A stretch of 64,000 nucleotides of DNA, taken from contig DXMU01000052.1 in assembly GCA_019414025.1 (NCBI GenBank), forward strand, positions 6,996-70,995, read 5' to 3'. The notes under the pieces were generated by a model. The model worked only from the letters and a program-made list of their open reading frames with translations. It made no database searches and was not told the DNA's origin. Positions within the stretch are counted from its first letter, which is position 1. Each line of letters begins with the position of its first letter. The DNA is from Collinsella sp. (GTDB taxonomy: Bacteria > Actinomycetota > Coriobacteriia > Coriobacteriales > Coriobacteriaceae). Made by a program: the position numbers and the translations under genes. Positions 45,208-54,277 of the stretch are shown here, in pieces.

Positions 45208-47233
45208 CGTCTAAGAAACGTGCATCGTGGGCATGCTTCTCAATGTACTCGCGGCGATAGCCGACCTCGGAACCCATCAGCTCGCGCACGGCGCGGTCTG
45301 CCACCACGGCGTCCTCGATCGACACGCGCTGCAGAATGCGGGTCTTGGGGTCCATCGTCGTCGAGGCGAGCTGCTTGGGGTCCATCTCGCCCAGGCCCTT
45401 GTAGCGCTGGACGGTATAACCCTTGCGCTTCTTGGTGATCTTGCCATCCTTGGCCTTGCCGTCCTCGTCGTTGTCGTCGGGATTCAGGCCCAGACTCTGG
45501 ATGGTGTCGCGCAGGATCTCGTCTTCGGGCTGGCGGCCGTTGGGATACACGTAGTGGATCTTGTTGCGCACCTTAATGCCAAAGATGGGCGGGCAGGCAA
45601 CATAGACGTAGCCGGCATCGATCAGCGGACGCATGTACTTGTAGAAGAACGTCAGCAGCAGGATGCGGATATGCGCACCGTCGACGTCTGCATCGGTCAT
45701 GATGATGATCTTGTGGTAGCGCGCCTTGGTGATATCGAAGTCGCCGCCGTCGCCGGCACTCGTCGTGACGCCGCAGCCGATCGCGGTAATCAGCGACTGG
45801 ATGGTGTCACTCGAGAACGCGCGATGGTCACCAACGCGTTCGACGTTCAGAATCTTGCCGCGCAGGGGCAGAATCGCCTGGATGTCTCGGCGACGGCCGT
45901 CCTTGGCCGAACCGCCTGCCGAGTCGCCCTCTACGATGAAGAGCTCGGTCAGCTCGGCATCGCGCACTGAGCAGTCAGCGAGCTTACCGGGCAGGGACGC
46001 CGTCTCGAGCAGGCTCTTGCGGCGGGTCGCCTCGCGCGCCTTGCGGGCGGCGTTGCGCGCCTTGCAGGCCTGTTGCGCCTTCTTGACGATCTCGCGGGCG
46101 GGCTTGGGATGCTCCTCCAAGTAATCGGCGAGGCCGTCGGTCACGATCTTGAGCGTGAGCGCGCGCATATAGGAGCTACCGAGCTTGGCCTTGGTCTGCC
46201 CCTCAAACTGCGGATCGGGCAGCTTGACCGAGATAACGGCCGAAAGGCCCTCGCGCACATCGTCGCCGGTCAGGTTGGCGTCTTTTTCCTTGAGCAGGTT
46301 CTGTTTGCGCGCGTAGTCGTTGATCACGCGGGTGAGCGCGGTGCGGAAGCCCTCAAGGTGCATGCCGCCCTCGGGAGTGTAGATGTCGTTGGCAAACGAC
46401 ATGACGTTCTCGCCGTAGCCGCTATTCCACTGCAGGGAAACCTCAACCTCGCCCATCTTGGCCACGGGAGCGTCCGGGTCCGATTTGCCCTCGATGTAGA
46501 TGGGCTCCTTAAAGGCCTCGGGGACGTCCTTGCCCTCGTTGAGGAACTTGACGAAGTCGATGATGCCGCCCTCGTAGCAAAACTCCTCCACGTGGGGAGT
46601 CGCCTCGCGCTCGTCGGTCAGCACGATCTTGAGGTTCTTATTGAGGAACGCTGTCTCCTGCAGACGGTTGTGCAGCGTATCGAAATCGTAGATGCAGGTC
46701 TCGAAGATCTCGTCGTCGGGCCAGAAGGTGACGGTGGTGCCCGTCGAATCCGAGGTGCCCACGACCTCCATCTTCTTGACGGTCTTGCCGCGCGAGAACT
46801 CCATCTCGTAGGTGTTGCCATCGCGACGAACCTGAACGACCACGCGCTTGGACAGTGCGTTGACGACGGAGATGCCTACGCCGTGCAGGCCGCCCGAGAC
46901 CTTATAGGCCGAGTTATCGAACTTACCGCCGGCGTGCAAGATCGTCATAACGACCTCGAGCGTCGGGATCTTTTTAACAGGGTGCTCGTCGACGGGGATG
47001 CCGCGCCCGTTGTCGACGACCGTGATGGAGTTGTCGGCGTGGACCGTCACCTGGATCTCGGTGCAGAAACCGGCCATGGCCTCGTCGACGGAGTTGTCAA
47101 CGATCTCCCACACCAGGTGATGCAGACCGCTGGCGCTCGTCGAGCCGATATACATGCCCGGGCGCTTACGAACGGCCTCGAGACCTTCGAGAATCTTAAT
47201 CTCGCCGCCATCGTAATCGTTTTCGTTTGCCAC
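45203..47233 (-). CDS. gyrB: DNA gyrase subunit B
   Basis: The ATPase subunit of gyrase, 676 residues from a GTG at 47233, which AAGGAGG precedes by four bases. A TTG further upstream overlaps this ribosome site. The GHKL ATPase has EIVDNSVDEAMAGFC, VVDNGRGIPVDEHP and GGLHGVGISVVNALS. The transducer follows. The TOPRIM domain has FIVEGDSAGGSAKDGR and MTDADVDGAHIR. PLRGKILNVE and QRYKGLGEMDPKQLASTTMD lie in the C-terminal part. It belongs to the dnaA-dnaN-recF-DUF721-gyrB-gyrA series, although a terminator lies just upstream. Confidence 0.98.
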   Translation of the reverse strand: MANENDYDGGEIKILEGLEAVRKRPGMYIGSTSASGLHHLVWEIVDNSVDEAMAGFCTEIQVTVHADNSITVVDNGRGIPVDEHPVKKIPTLEVVMTILHAGGKFDNSAYKVSGGLHGVGISVVNALSKRVVVQVRRDGNTYEMEFSRGKTVKKMEVVGTSDSTGTTVTFWPDDEIFETCIYDFDTLHNRLQETAFLNKNLKIVLTDEREATPHVEEFCYEGGIIDFVKFLNEGKDVPEAFKEPIYIEGKSDPDAPVAKMGEVEVSLQWNSGYGENVMSFANDIYTPEGGMHLEGFRTALTRVINDYARKQNLLKEKDANLTGDDVREGLSAVISVKLPDPQFEGQTKAKLGSSYMRALTLKIVTDGLADYLEEHPKPAREIVKKAQQACKARNAARKAREATRRKSLLETASLPGKLADCSVRDAELTELFIVEGDSAGGSAKDGRRRDIQAILPLRGKILNVERVGDHRAFSSDTIQSLITAIGCGVTTSAGDGGDFDITKARYHKIIIMTDADVDGAHIRILLLTFFYKYMRPLIDAGYVYVACPPIFGIKVRNKIHYVYPNGRQPEDEILRDTIQSLGLNPDDNDEDGKAKDGKITKKRKGYTVQRYKGLGEMDPKQLASTTMDPKTRILQRVSIEDAVVADRAVRELMGSEVGYRREYIEKHAHDARFLDA

Positions 47234-47282
47234 ACGTCCTCCTTCAGTCAAGAAAATGTGTACAGCCTTACTAGTTTATCGT

Positions 47283-47312
47283 AAAAAATACCCTCGGGAA
47301 CGAAGGTATTTG
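47283..47312 (-). terminator. Terminator between the DUF721 gene and gyrB
   Basis: AAATACC / GGTATTT stem followed by TTTTT on the minus strand. It suggests gyrB has its own promoter in the 50 bases that follow. Confidence 0.7.
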
Positions 47313-47337
47313 GCTCTACAAGGCCACCAGATGCGAT

Positions 47338-47901
47338 TTAAGGCTCTTTTTTGCTTTGCACGCCCTTGGCCCACTCGGCACTGGCTCTCATGGCATTCTC
47401 GAGGGCCTCGCGCAGTTTTTGGTCTTCGATGGGCGCCACTTGGCGCTCGATCTCGGTACGCTCGGCCTCACTTAGGTCGGCGTGCGGGGCCGGCGGGCGG
47501 TCGGTCGTCGCCGGGCGCAGGCGCTCCTTGGCGGCGGGCGGTGTGTGACCGGGCGCGGTGGTTTTGAACACCAGGCCGTCCACATGCGCGCCGGCGCGCT
47601 CCATGCGTGCGCGGATGATCTCGCGCAACAGCGTCATTTCCTGCGTCCACGAGGGCGAGTCGAGATATACCAGCAGCTCATTGGACTCGGGCAGGTAGCG
47701 CAGTCCCGTCACATGCCGCCCCTCGCGCGTGCCCGAGCACACCGCGTTCCATGCGCGATAGACCGTGCGCGACTCCTCGGCAGCCTCCATCTGCGCACGG
47801 CGCTTAGGCGTTGCAGCCGCCAGGATGCGCTGGCGCTCTGCGTTCAAAAACCCGCTGAAGGCGACTGTCTCGCTCTCGCGCTCGTAATTAGCACGTCTCA
47901 C
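47338..47901 (-). CDS. DUF721 / DciA-like protein
   Basis: A 187-residue protein with the DUF721 domain in the middle (about 45-110): VYRAWNAVCSGTREGRHVTG, LRYLPESNELLVYLDSPSWT, QEMTLLREIIRARMERAGAH and VDGLVFKT. DUF721 proteins related to DciA load or assist the replicative helicase in bacteria without DnaC/DnaI. That role is an inference for this one. The Pro/Arg-rich and charged C-terminus is variable. It starts with GTG overlapping the recF stop by 14 bases, the usual recF-DUF721-gyrB arrangement of actinobacteria. Confidence 0.88.
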   Translation of the reverse strand: MRRANYERESETVAFSGFLNAERQRILAAATPKRRAQMEAAEESRTVYRAWNAVCSGTREGRHVTGLRYLPESNELLVYLDSPSWTQEMTLLREIIRARMERAGAHVDGLVFKTTAPGHTPPAAKERLRPATTDRPPAPHADLSEAERTEIERQVAPIEDQKLREALENAMRASAEWAKGVQSKKEP

Positions 47902-48994
47902 CCATGCTCACCACCTTGGCTCGATCAAGCAGGTCATCGGTAAAGTACCCCAGGTTGGTCGTAGTTATGACCGTCTGGATATCATCGCCGATCAGCCGCA
48001 GGAAAGCGCCGCGACGCTCGCCGTCGAGCTCGCTCATCACGTCGTCCAGAAGCAGCAGTGGGGCGGTGCCCAGGACATCGCGAGCCACGGCCACCTCGGC
48101 CACCTTCCAGGACAGCACCAACGTTCGCTGCTGTCCTTGGCTGGCAAATGAACGGGCGGAGCGACCCGCCACGGTAAACTCAATCTCATCGCGATGCGGT
48201 CCCACCAACGTCACGCCGCGGCGAATTTCCTCGTCGGCGTGCTCATCAAGGGCGGCCAGCATGCGCTCGTACGCCCAGCCCTTCAGCTCTTCGCGATCCT
48301 CGACCTGGGGCAAATCCCCCAGCGTGGACGCATAGGTCACGTTGGCGGCCTCACCTGACGCCACTTGCCCGTAGGCAGTGTGCACATGGCCCGCCAGCCG
48401 GTCGAGCAGGGCCAACCGGTGCACGAGCAGGGCCGAGCCCGCGCGGGCAATCGAATCGTTCCACGCGCCGAGCATCTCGCGGCAGCACCAGGTCTCCTTG
48501 AGCAGGGCGTTACGCTGGGTCACGCAGCGCCCATAGGTGCTCGCAAGATCGGCATAGCGTGCGCTCAGCTGCATGCCAAAGTCATCGAGGGCGGCACGGC
48601 GCACACTAGCGCCTCGCTTAACCATGTCCAGATGGTCGGGACAAAACAGCACGCTCGGCAGAACCCCGCGCACACCGGCGGCAGAGCATCTCTTGCCGTT
48701 GCGGCTAAACGAGCGCTTACCGTCCTCCGCGCTCAATCCCATATCAAGCACGCGGCCGTCGCCCTCGAGCCTCAGCTTGACCTTGCACGAGCCCACGCCG
48801 TCATGGACGAGCTCGGCTGCGGTCGGATGCCTAAACGAAGCGCCGCTCGTCAGCAGCTGCAGTGCCTCTATGAGATTGGTCTTTCCTGCCGCATTGGGCC
48901 CCGCAAGTATCGTCACGCCTTCGTCCAGGGCAAGACGGTAGCTATCGAAGCTGCGGTAGTGCGCGACGGAAAGATCGCGGGCGAACATGGTCAT
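47888..48994 (-). CDS. recF: DNA replication and repair protein RecF
   Basis: An SMC-like ATPase for gap repair by RecFOR. The 368-residue protein has Walker A AGPNAAGKTNLIEALQLLTS near residue 32, the central coiled-coil lobe, signature-like SFASQGQQRTLVLSWKVAEV, and Walker B LLLLDDVMSELDGERRGAFL. An alternative ATG two codons downstream exists. It starts nine bases after the dnaN stop and overlaps the DUF721 gene, so dnaN-recF-DUF721 is one unit. Confidence 0.97.
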   Translation of the reverse strand: MTMFARDLSVAHYRSFDSYRLALDEGVTILAGPNAAGKTNLIEALQLLTSGASFRHPTAAELVHDGVGSCKVKLRLEGDGRVLDMGLSAEDGKRSFSRNGKRCSAAGVRGVLPSVLFCPDHLDMVKRGASVRRAALDDFGMQLSARYADLASTYGRCVTQRNALLKETWCCREMLGAWNDSIARAGSALLVHRLALLDRLAGHVHTAYGQVASGEAANVTYASTLGDLPQVEDREELKGWAYERMLAALDEHADEEIRRGVTLVGPHRDEIEFTVAGRSARSFASQGQQRTLVLSWKVAEVAVARDVLGTAPLLLLDDVMSELDGERRGAFLRLIGDDIQTVITTTNLGYFTDDLLDRAKVVSMGETC

Positions 48995-49003
48995 GGCGCA
49001 GCG

Positions 49004-50107
49004 CTAGATGCGGACCGGCATGACCAGGTACAGGTAGTTGATCTTGTCGTAGGACTTAAAGATGCCCGCCTGCGAGTAGCTCTTGAGCTCCAGCGTGATC
49101 TCCTTCTCCTTGGACAGGGCATTGAGGCAGCCGAAGATGTAGTGGTAGTTGAAGGCGATGGTACCCGACTCGCCCTCGGCCTCGACATCGATCGTCTCCT
49201 GCGCAAGGTCCTGGTCATTGGAAATGGAGGACAGGCCCATCTGCCCGTTCTCGACATCGATCTCGAACTTGACGGCGGGGTTGGCGCTCGCGATAACGGC
49301 CACGCGCTTGAGGGCGGCGTTAAAGGCGGCGACGTCGATCTTGACGCTCGTCACGCACGAATCGGGGATGAGCTGCTTGTAGTTGGGGTACACGCCCTCG
49401 ATGCGGCGCGACACGTAGGTGGTGTTGCCGGCCTCGAAGACGACCTGGGTGTCGGTAGCCCCGATCATGATGGTCGCCTGGCTGGCCATGATGTTCAGTG
49501 CGTCGTTAAAGGCGTCAGCCGGAACGTTGAGCTCAAAGGAGCCTTCGAGGGTCGAGGTCTCGACCTGCGTATCGCACACGGCCAAACGGAAGGAATCGGT
49601 CGCCACCAGGCGCACGGTGTTGTTCTCGACCTTCATGTGCACGCCACCCAGGATGGGGCGGGCCTTGTCGGTCGAGGTGACGCGCCACACGCGGCCGACC
49701 ATCTCGGACAAGATATCGGTCGGCAGTTCCACGGCGCTCTCGATGGCATAGGCCGGAAACTCGGGGAAGTCATTAGCATCGAGCGTGTTCAGGCGGAAAG
49801 AGCTCTTCTCGCAACCAATCAGCACCTGGCGCTCGGACAGCTCAAAGGTGACCGGGGCATCGGGGAGGGTCTTGGTGATATTGGAGAGCATCTTACAGGG
49901 GATAACCATCTCGCCCTCTTCTTCGACATGCGCCGCGATGCGATGACGGATCGAGATGGTGTAGTTAGAGGTCTGGAATTCCAAGATGCCGTCTTGGGCC
50001 TTAACGAGCACGCCCGACAGGATGGGGAGGGTGGATGCCGAAGCGACACCCTTCATAACGACGCCGATGGCTTGTGTAAGCGAGCTCTGGCTGACGGTGA
50101 ACTTCAT
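49004..50107 (-). CDS. dnaN: DNA polymerase III sliding clamp (beta)
   Basis: The 367-residue ring-forming processivity factor begins MKFTVSQSSLTQAIGVVMKG. Three clamp-fold domains follow. Typical segments are LEFQTSNYTISIRHRIAA, LPTDILSEMVGRVWRVTST and the C-terminal KINYLYLVMPVRI, which forms part of the partner-binding pocket. GAAAGG lies nine bases before the ATG. It is separated from dnaA by an AT-rich 238-base gap with DnaA-box-like sites. Confidence 0.97.
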   Translation of the reverse strand: MKFTVSQSSLTQAIGVVMKGVASASTLPILSGVLVKAQDGILEFQTSNYTISIRHRIAAHVEEEGEMVIPCKMLSNITKTLPDAPVTFELSERQVLIGCEKSSFRLNTLDANDFPEFPAYAIESAVELPTDILSEMVGRVWRVTSTDKARPILGGVHMKVENNTVRLVATDSFRLAVCDTQVETSTLEGSFELNVPADAFNDALNIMASQATIMIGATDTQVVFEAGNTTYVSRRIEGVYPNYKQLIPDSCVTSVKIDVAAFNAALKRVAVIASANPAVKFEIDVENGQMGLSSISNDQDLAQETIDVEAEGESGTIAFNYHYIFGCLNALSKEKEITLELKSYSQAGIFKSYDKINYLYLVMPVRI

Positions 50108-50345
50108 CTTTTAATACCTTTCTATAGATATAAATATCTTAATAATAGTAATAGCACTGACGAAACTGTTGATTACTCCCAAAGACGCAGGTCAGACCCA
50201 AAAAGAGAATCGACAGCAACCTGTGTGCAACAGGGGTGGTTTTCCACGTTCAAAACCTGCGCAAAACTTTTCATCACCGCGGGTTGGGTTTTAGACACCT
50301 TATGCCCGTGGTTTCGACAAGTTTTCAACAGGTGTCTCTATTTCC
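50108..50345. other. dnaA-dnaN spacer with DnaA-box-like sites
   Basis: It contains TTTTCAACA at 50322-50330, the same motif as near rpmH, and TTTTCCACG at 50240-50248. Next to the dnaN start is an AT-rich stretch (about 50115-50155). It may be an accessory or second part of the origin and also holds the dnaN promoter. Confidence 0.55.
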
Positions 50346-52070
50346 CTACGAGCGCAGTGTAATTTTATCGCGCAGCGACTTAAGGTCTTCGGTGACGGTG
50401 CGGTCTTCCTGGATCATCTTCTGGACCTTTTTGTAGCTCGTGCTGACGGTCGAGTGGTTGCGGTTGCCAAATTCGGCGCCCACCGCCGTGGTCGTCATCT
50501 CGCACATCTCGATGGCCAGGTAGATAGCGATATGGCGTGCTTTGGCGATATTGGCGTTGCGACGCGGGCCGATGAGCTCCTCGTGCGTCACGCCGTACTG
50601 CTCTTCGATGACGGACTGAACCGTTTGCACGTTGATCTTTTTGGCCGATGTGTCGAAGTACTGGCTGGCGATGGCGTCGATATCGTCAAAGGTGAGCTCC
50701 CCGCCCTCGCGTTCGCGGTCGCCCGCCTCGCCGGCGCAGCGCTCGCAGAAGCTCTCGAGTTCGCGGATGTTGGTGCCCGACACCTCGGCCATGTGCTTAA
50801 AGTGCTCATCGGTCAGGTGCCCGCCGTCGCCCCCATAGGCCGCCAGCAGCGAGTCGTCGCCTGCCTCGGGAGCGGCGACGATGGTGTTCTCGTAATAGCG
50901 CTGCAAGATCTTGTATTTCATCTCGTAGCTGGGCTCTGCGACTAGGCAGAGCATGCCGGCGTTGAAGCGGCTGGTCAGACGCTCGTCCATGCTCAGGTCC
51001 TTGGGGGCGCGGTCTGCCGCGATGACGACTTTCTTGTTGTTGCGGATGAACTCGTCCATGAGCTGGAAAAAGTAGTCCACGCTCGCGCGCTTGCCGATGA
51101 TGTTTTGGATGTCATCGATGATGAGCACGTCCACGCCGTGGTACGCCTGCATGATGGGGGCGTTGCTCTTCTTTTGGCGGTCGAACTCGGTCATCAGGTC
51201 GTCCAGATATGCCTGGGAGTTGGCGTACTTGACCTTGATCTCGGGCGACTTCTCGGCGAGCTCGTTTTTGATGGCAAGCAGCAGGTGCGTCTTGCCCAGG
51301 CCCGATTTGCCGTAGATGAACAGTGATGTGCATGTGCCGCGCTCGTCCGCGAGGGCGGCAAACTTGAGTGCCGAGCGATAGGCATGGCTGTTCTCGGGGC
51401 CGTAGACAAAGTTCTCAAAGGTAAATTTTGAGTTCGCGGCGAGCGGGGCTCCATCCGTATTCTGCTCGGCCGACACGGTCGGTGCTGGCATGGGTGAAGC
51501 GGGGGCCGCAGCTTGCGTGGATTTGGTCGGCGCTCCGCCCTTCATCTGGTTCATCATGCGACGAAAATCATCGGCCGAGAGCGTGTTCTTGATTGCAATG
51601 CCCGAATCCGCGCCCGCCGCTGCGTCGTGAGCGATGGGCATGTGCGTGACGGGTGCGTTCGTTGACGTCGCCGCCGCGGTCGGCAACGGCGCCATGGTTT
51701 CACGGGAAACATCGCTGTGCTGGTGCTCGATTGTCGGCACGTCGCTTGCGGAGGCTGGTACCGTCGGGGAAGCAGCGGGAGCCGTGGCGGGCGCCGTCGC
51801 GGCAGCGGATTCCGTCGCGGCGCCTTGCGGCGCCACGATGTCGAGCGCAATCGGTGCAAAGGCGATTTCTTCCAGATAAGCCTCAATAGTCGGCTGATGC
51901 TTTTTGAGCTGCGCGATGGCAAAGCGCGAGGGGGCCTCGATCGTGAGCGTATCTTCGGTCAGGCTTATGGCGCGCGATTGCCCCAGCATGTTGATGAGGC
52001 GTGCATCTTGGCCGTCGCGCTGGCAAAAGGCGATGGCATCCCCCAGGATGATGCTTGCTTCCTCGTCCAC
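50346..52070 (-). CDS. dnaA: Chromosomal replication initiator DnaA
   Basis: The 574-residue initiator. Domain I spans about 1-75. Domain II is a long Ala/Pro/Thr-rich linker of about 130 residues. The AAA+ domain III begins FTFENFVYGPENSHAYRSAL with Walker A LFIYGKSGLGKTHLLLAIKN and Walker B DVLIIDDIQNIIGK. Domain IV ends with the DnaA signature GAEFGNRNHSTVSTSYKKV. The start is GTG at 52070 after GGGAGA. A near-match to parS (14 of 16) lies within domain II coding DNA at 51696-51711. A GHKL-ATPase gene lies 15 bases upstream, so dnaA is the second gene of its transcript. Confidence 0.98.
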   Translation of the reverse strand: MDEEASIILGDAIAFCQRDGQDARLINMLGQSRAISLTEDTLTIEAPSRFAIAQLKKHQPTIEAYLEEIAFAPIALDIVAPQGAATESAAATAPATAPAASPTVPASASDVPTIEHQHSDVSRETMAPLPTAAATSTNAPVTHMPIAHDAAAGADSGIAIKNTLSADDFRRMMNQMKGGAPTKSTQAAAPASPMPAPTVSAEQNTDGAPLAANSKFTFENFVYGPENSHAYRSALKFAALADERGTCTSLFIYGKSGLGKTHLLLAIKNELAEKSPEIKVKYANSQAYLDDLMTEFDRQKKSNAPIMQAYHGVDVLIIDDIQNIIGKRASVDYFFQLMDEFIRNNKKVVIAADRAPKDLSMDERLTSRFNAGMLCLVAEPSYEMKYKILQRYYENTIVAAPEAGDDSLLAAYGGDGGHLTDEHFKHMAEVSGTNIRELESFCERCAGEAGDREREGGELTFDDIDAIASQYFDTSAKKINVQTVQSVIEEQYGVTHEELIGPRRNANIAKARHIAIYLAIEMCEMTTTAVGAEFGNRNHSTVSTSYKKVQKMIQEDRTVTEDLKSLRDKITLRS

Positions 52071-52085
52071 TGTCTCTCCCGTTCT

Positions 52086-53438
52086 TTAGCTCTGAGCTCG
52101 CACGCGAGCGGCGCCGAGTTCGGTCAGATGGTATTTCTGGCCATGCTTGATGACCAAGCCGGCCTGCGCCAAGTCATTGAGCGTGCGTGACCAAGTGGGG
52201 GCCGAGTTTCCAAACGCCCTCGCCAGATCGGTTGCACCGCACGCTTGATTTTGCGCCAGATAGCCCAGCGCGGCGTTGCCGCGATCGCTTACGAACACGT
52301 CCGGTTGTGGCTGCGCATACTGATTTGCTGCATTAGGATACATCATTTGAGCTGCTGGTTGTTGAGAACTCTGCATGGGCGGCATTTGCTGTTGAAAACT
52401 TTGGGGCCACTGTTGGTAAGGCTGCGGAGGCATCTGCTGGGCCCAGGGGTTGTACTGCTGCTGCGGCATCTGCTGGTACGGCTGCTGATATCCCTGCTGG
52501 TACTGCTGCGGGAACTGCTGGCCATACCCCAGTGGCGGCATCTGCTGATATGGATATCCCTGATGGTACGGCTGATAGCCCATTTGTTGGCCACCCGGTG
52601 CCCCCGTCGCCTGCTGCATTGCTGCTGCATCCTGATCCGCCAGCGGCATGGCCTCTGGCATGTTTGGCGGCATCGACATCGATGCCGCCTGGGGCTCTTG
52701 TGTAGGAAGCATTCCGGGCTGCTGCATCTGCCCCACGGGGGGCTGCATCTGCTGCGTTGCCATGGGCTGCTGCGCAAAAGCTCCCGGCAGGGGATATGTG
52801 GACTGCTCCGTCTCGGGCCGCACGGCAGCACCGCGTCCGCCGGCACGCTCGATTTCCTGCACGCGCTTGGGGTCCAGACTTACCGTAACCACGGTGCCGC
52901 TGCCCATGTTGTCCTCGATGGACACGGCGCCGCCGGCGTTTTCCAAATACTCCTGCACCATGGGAAACCCTGCTCCGGTTCCACGGATATAGCGCTTCAT
53001 CTTGCTGTTTGCGCTGGTAACGCCAAAGTCGAAAGCGCGTTCCTTGTCGTCGATACCGGGTCCTTGATCAGCAAATCGGATGGTGTCCCCGCCGTCCAGA
53101 ATCGAGATGATGGGCTCGGCAAAGTGCGCGTGGATAAAGTTTTCGACAATCTCGCGGATGACCATGAGCGAGATATGGCCACCTTGTTCTTTCATGCACT
53201 GGTAGACGGTGTTGGTCGTCTCTTCCAAATACGTGCGGACATCTTGCGGATCAATGACGATCACACGCGGTGTCGACAACATGTCGTCATAGACGGCGAT
53301 GCGTGCGGCGTACATGGCTTTTGGCGCCTGCGTGGTCGTCTGCTCGCCTTCGTCACGCTCTTCGCGCACGCCGGTGATGTGCTCGTTGTCGGGTGCCGGG
53401 TCTCCGGAATCGACCATGGTGTAAAAGTCGTCAGACAT
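52086..53438 (-). CDS. GHKL ATPase with Gln/Pro-rich linker and C-terminal winged helix, next to oriC
   Basis: A 450-residue protein. Residues 50-190 form a histidine-kinase-type ATPase: N box REIVENFIHAHF (Glu96, Asn100), G1 ADQGPGID (Asp124), G2 RGTGAGFPM and GSGTVVTVSLD. There is no dimerisation/His phosphoacceptor domain or receiver nearby. Residues 205-382 are a low-complexity linker of Gln, Pro, Met and Tyr (QQPYQQMPQQQYN). Residues 383-450 resemble a winged helix (GNAALGYLAQNQACGATDLA, TWSRTLNDLAQAGLVIKHGQ). It precedes dnaA by 15 bases and faces the origin. A link to initiation or nucleoid control is an inference from place and domains. No named family is recognised. Confidence 0.8.
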   Translation of the reverse strand: MSDDFYTMVDSGDPAPDNEHITGVREERDEGEQTTTQAPKAMYAARIAVYDDMLSTPRVIVIDPQDVRTYLEETTNTVYQCMKEQGGHISLMVIREIVENFIHAHFAEPIISILDGGDTIRFADQGPGIDDKERAFDFGVTSANSKMKRYIRGTGAGFPMVQEYLENAGGAVSIEDNMGSGTVVTVSLDPKRVQEIERAGGRGAAVRPETEQSTYPLPGAFAQQPMATQQMQPPVGQMQQPGMLPTQEPQAASMSMPPNMPEAMPLADQDAAAMQQATGAPGGQQMGYQPYHQGYPYQQMPPLGYGQQFPQQYQQGYQQPYQQMPQQQYNPWAQQMPPQPYQQWPQSFQQQMPPMQSSQQPAAQMMYPNAANQYAQPQPDVFVSDRGNAALGYLAQNQACGATDLARAFGNSAPTWSRTLNDLAQAGLVIKHGQKYHLTELGAARVRAQS

Positions 53439-53681
53439 GCCGCTCGCAATCGTTCAAAAGGTTTCGAACAAATAGTAGCTCACCGTGCAATGTTTCTCAT
53501 CTTTCGACAACTTTTCAAAACCTGTTGAAAACTTTGGAAAACTGGCGAAAAGTTCTCGACATTGCCAACATGACCTGTTGAAAACTCGATGAAATATCGT
53601 GAAAAGTTGTTATGCGCCGTAAAATCCAGCTGCGCTTATGGGGGAACCGTGTGAACTGCGCAACCTTTTACCTTTGATTTC
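53439..53681. other. Probable origin of replication (oriC)
   Basis: A non-coding AT-rich region between the divergent GHKL/dnaA unit and rpmH. TGTTGAAAA sites occur at 53523-53531 and 53576-53584, with related TTTTCAAAA and GAAAAGTT motifs in between. The gene strand bias switches here. Strand switch, position and repeated DnaA-box-like 9-mers together support oriC. The 9-mers differ from the classic TTATCCACA, which is expected to vary among lineages. Confidence 0.75.
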
Positions 53682-53711
53682 TTGACATTTGAACATTGAT
53701 TTCCCTACAAT
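53682..53711 (+). promoter_or_regulatory. rpmH promoter
   Basis: Perfect TTGACA at 53682-53687 and TACAAT at 53706-53711, spaced by 18 bases, 72 bases before the rpmH ATG. Confidence 0.85.
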
Positions 53712-53783
53712 CTTCAAGCTCACGTGTCTATATCTGCGTCCGCGCTCCCGCGGACACTCGAAATGCAGCAGGAGGAACTTAAG

Positions 53784-53918
53784 ATGAAGCGTACGTATCA
53801 GCCTAATAAGCGTAAGCGTGCCAAGACCCATGGCTTCCGTGCCCGTATGGCCACCAAGGGTGGTCGTGCCGTGCTCGCCCGTCGCCGCGCCAAGGGCCGC
53901 AAGCGTCTCACTGTCTAG
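53784..53918 (+). CDS. rpmH: Ribosomal protein L34
   Basis: The 44-residue basic protein MKRTYQPNKRKRAKTHGFRA with the tail GRKRLTV is unmistakable. AGGAGG lies six bases upstream. It begins the plus-strand rpmH-rnpA-yidD-yidC-jag series next to oriC. Confidence 0.98.
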   Translation: MKRTYQPNKRKRAKTHGFRARMATKGGRAVLARRRAKGRKRLTV

Positions 53919-53938
53919 CAGCGATACACACATCTCGC

Positions 53939-54277
53939 ATGAAGACTATTAAGTCTCGGCAAGATTTCGAGCATGTGTTCAGTCAGGGGCGTCGTTTCAA
54001 TCACCCTCTGATTCGAATGACCATATGTGAATCGGTTGGCGAAGGCGACTCCGGAAGGGTCGCCTTCGTTGGTGCTAAACGGCTCGGTTGCGCGGTCGTG
54101 CGTAACCGTTCTAAGCGTGTGATGCGCGAGGCCGCTCGCAGCTGCGGATTTCCCGTTGCGGGTTATGACATCATCTTGTTCGCGACTCCCAAGACGAGGG
54201 TTTCCTCGCCGCAGGAGATGGACAAGGCGTTGCGTTCGCTTATGAAACGCGCCGGCGTTGCCGGGGAGGAGCGATGA
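53939..54277 (+). CDS. rnpA: Ribonuclease P protein component
   Basis: The 112-residue protein subunit helps RNase P RNA mature tRNA 5' ends. It has KTIKSRQDFEHVFSQGRRFN, RVAFVGAKRLGCAVVRNRSK and the RNR motif RNRSKRVMREAAR. Its stop overlaps the yidD start by four bases (ATGA). Confidence 0.97.
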   Translation: MKTIKSRQDFEHVFSQGRRFNHPLIRMTICESVGEGDSGRVAFVGAKRLGCAVVRNRSKRVMREAARSCGFPVAGYDIILFATPKTRVSSPQEMDKALRSLMKRAGVAGEER

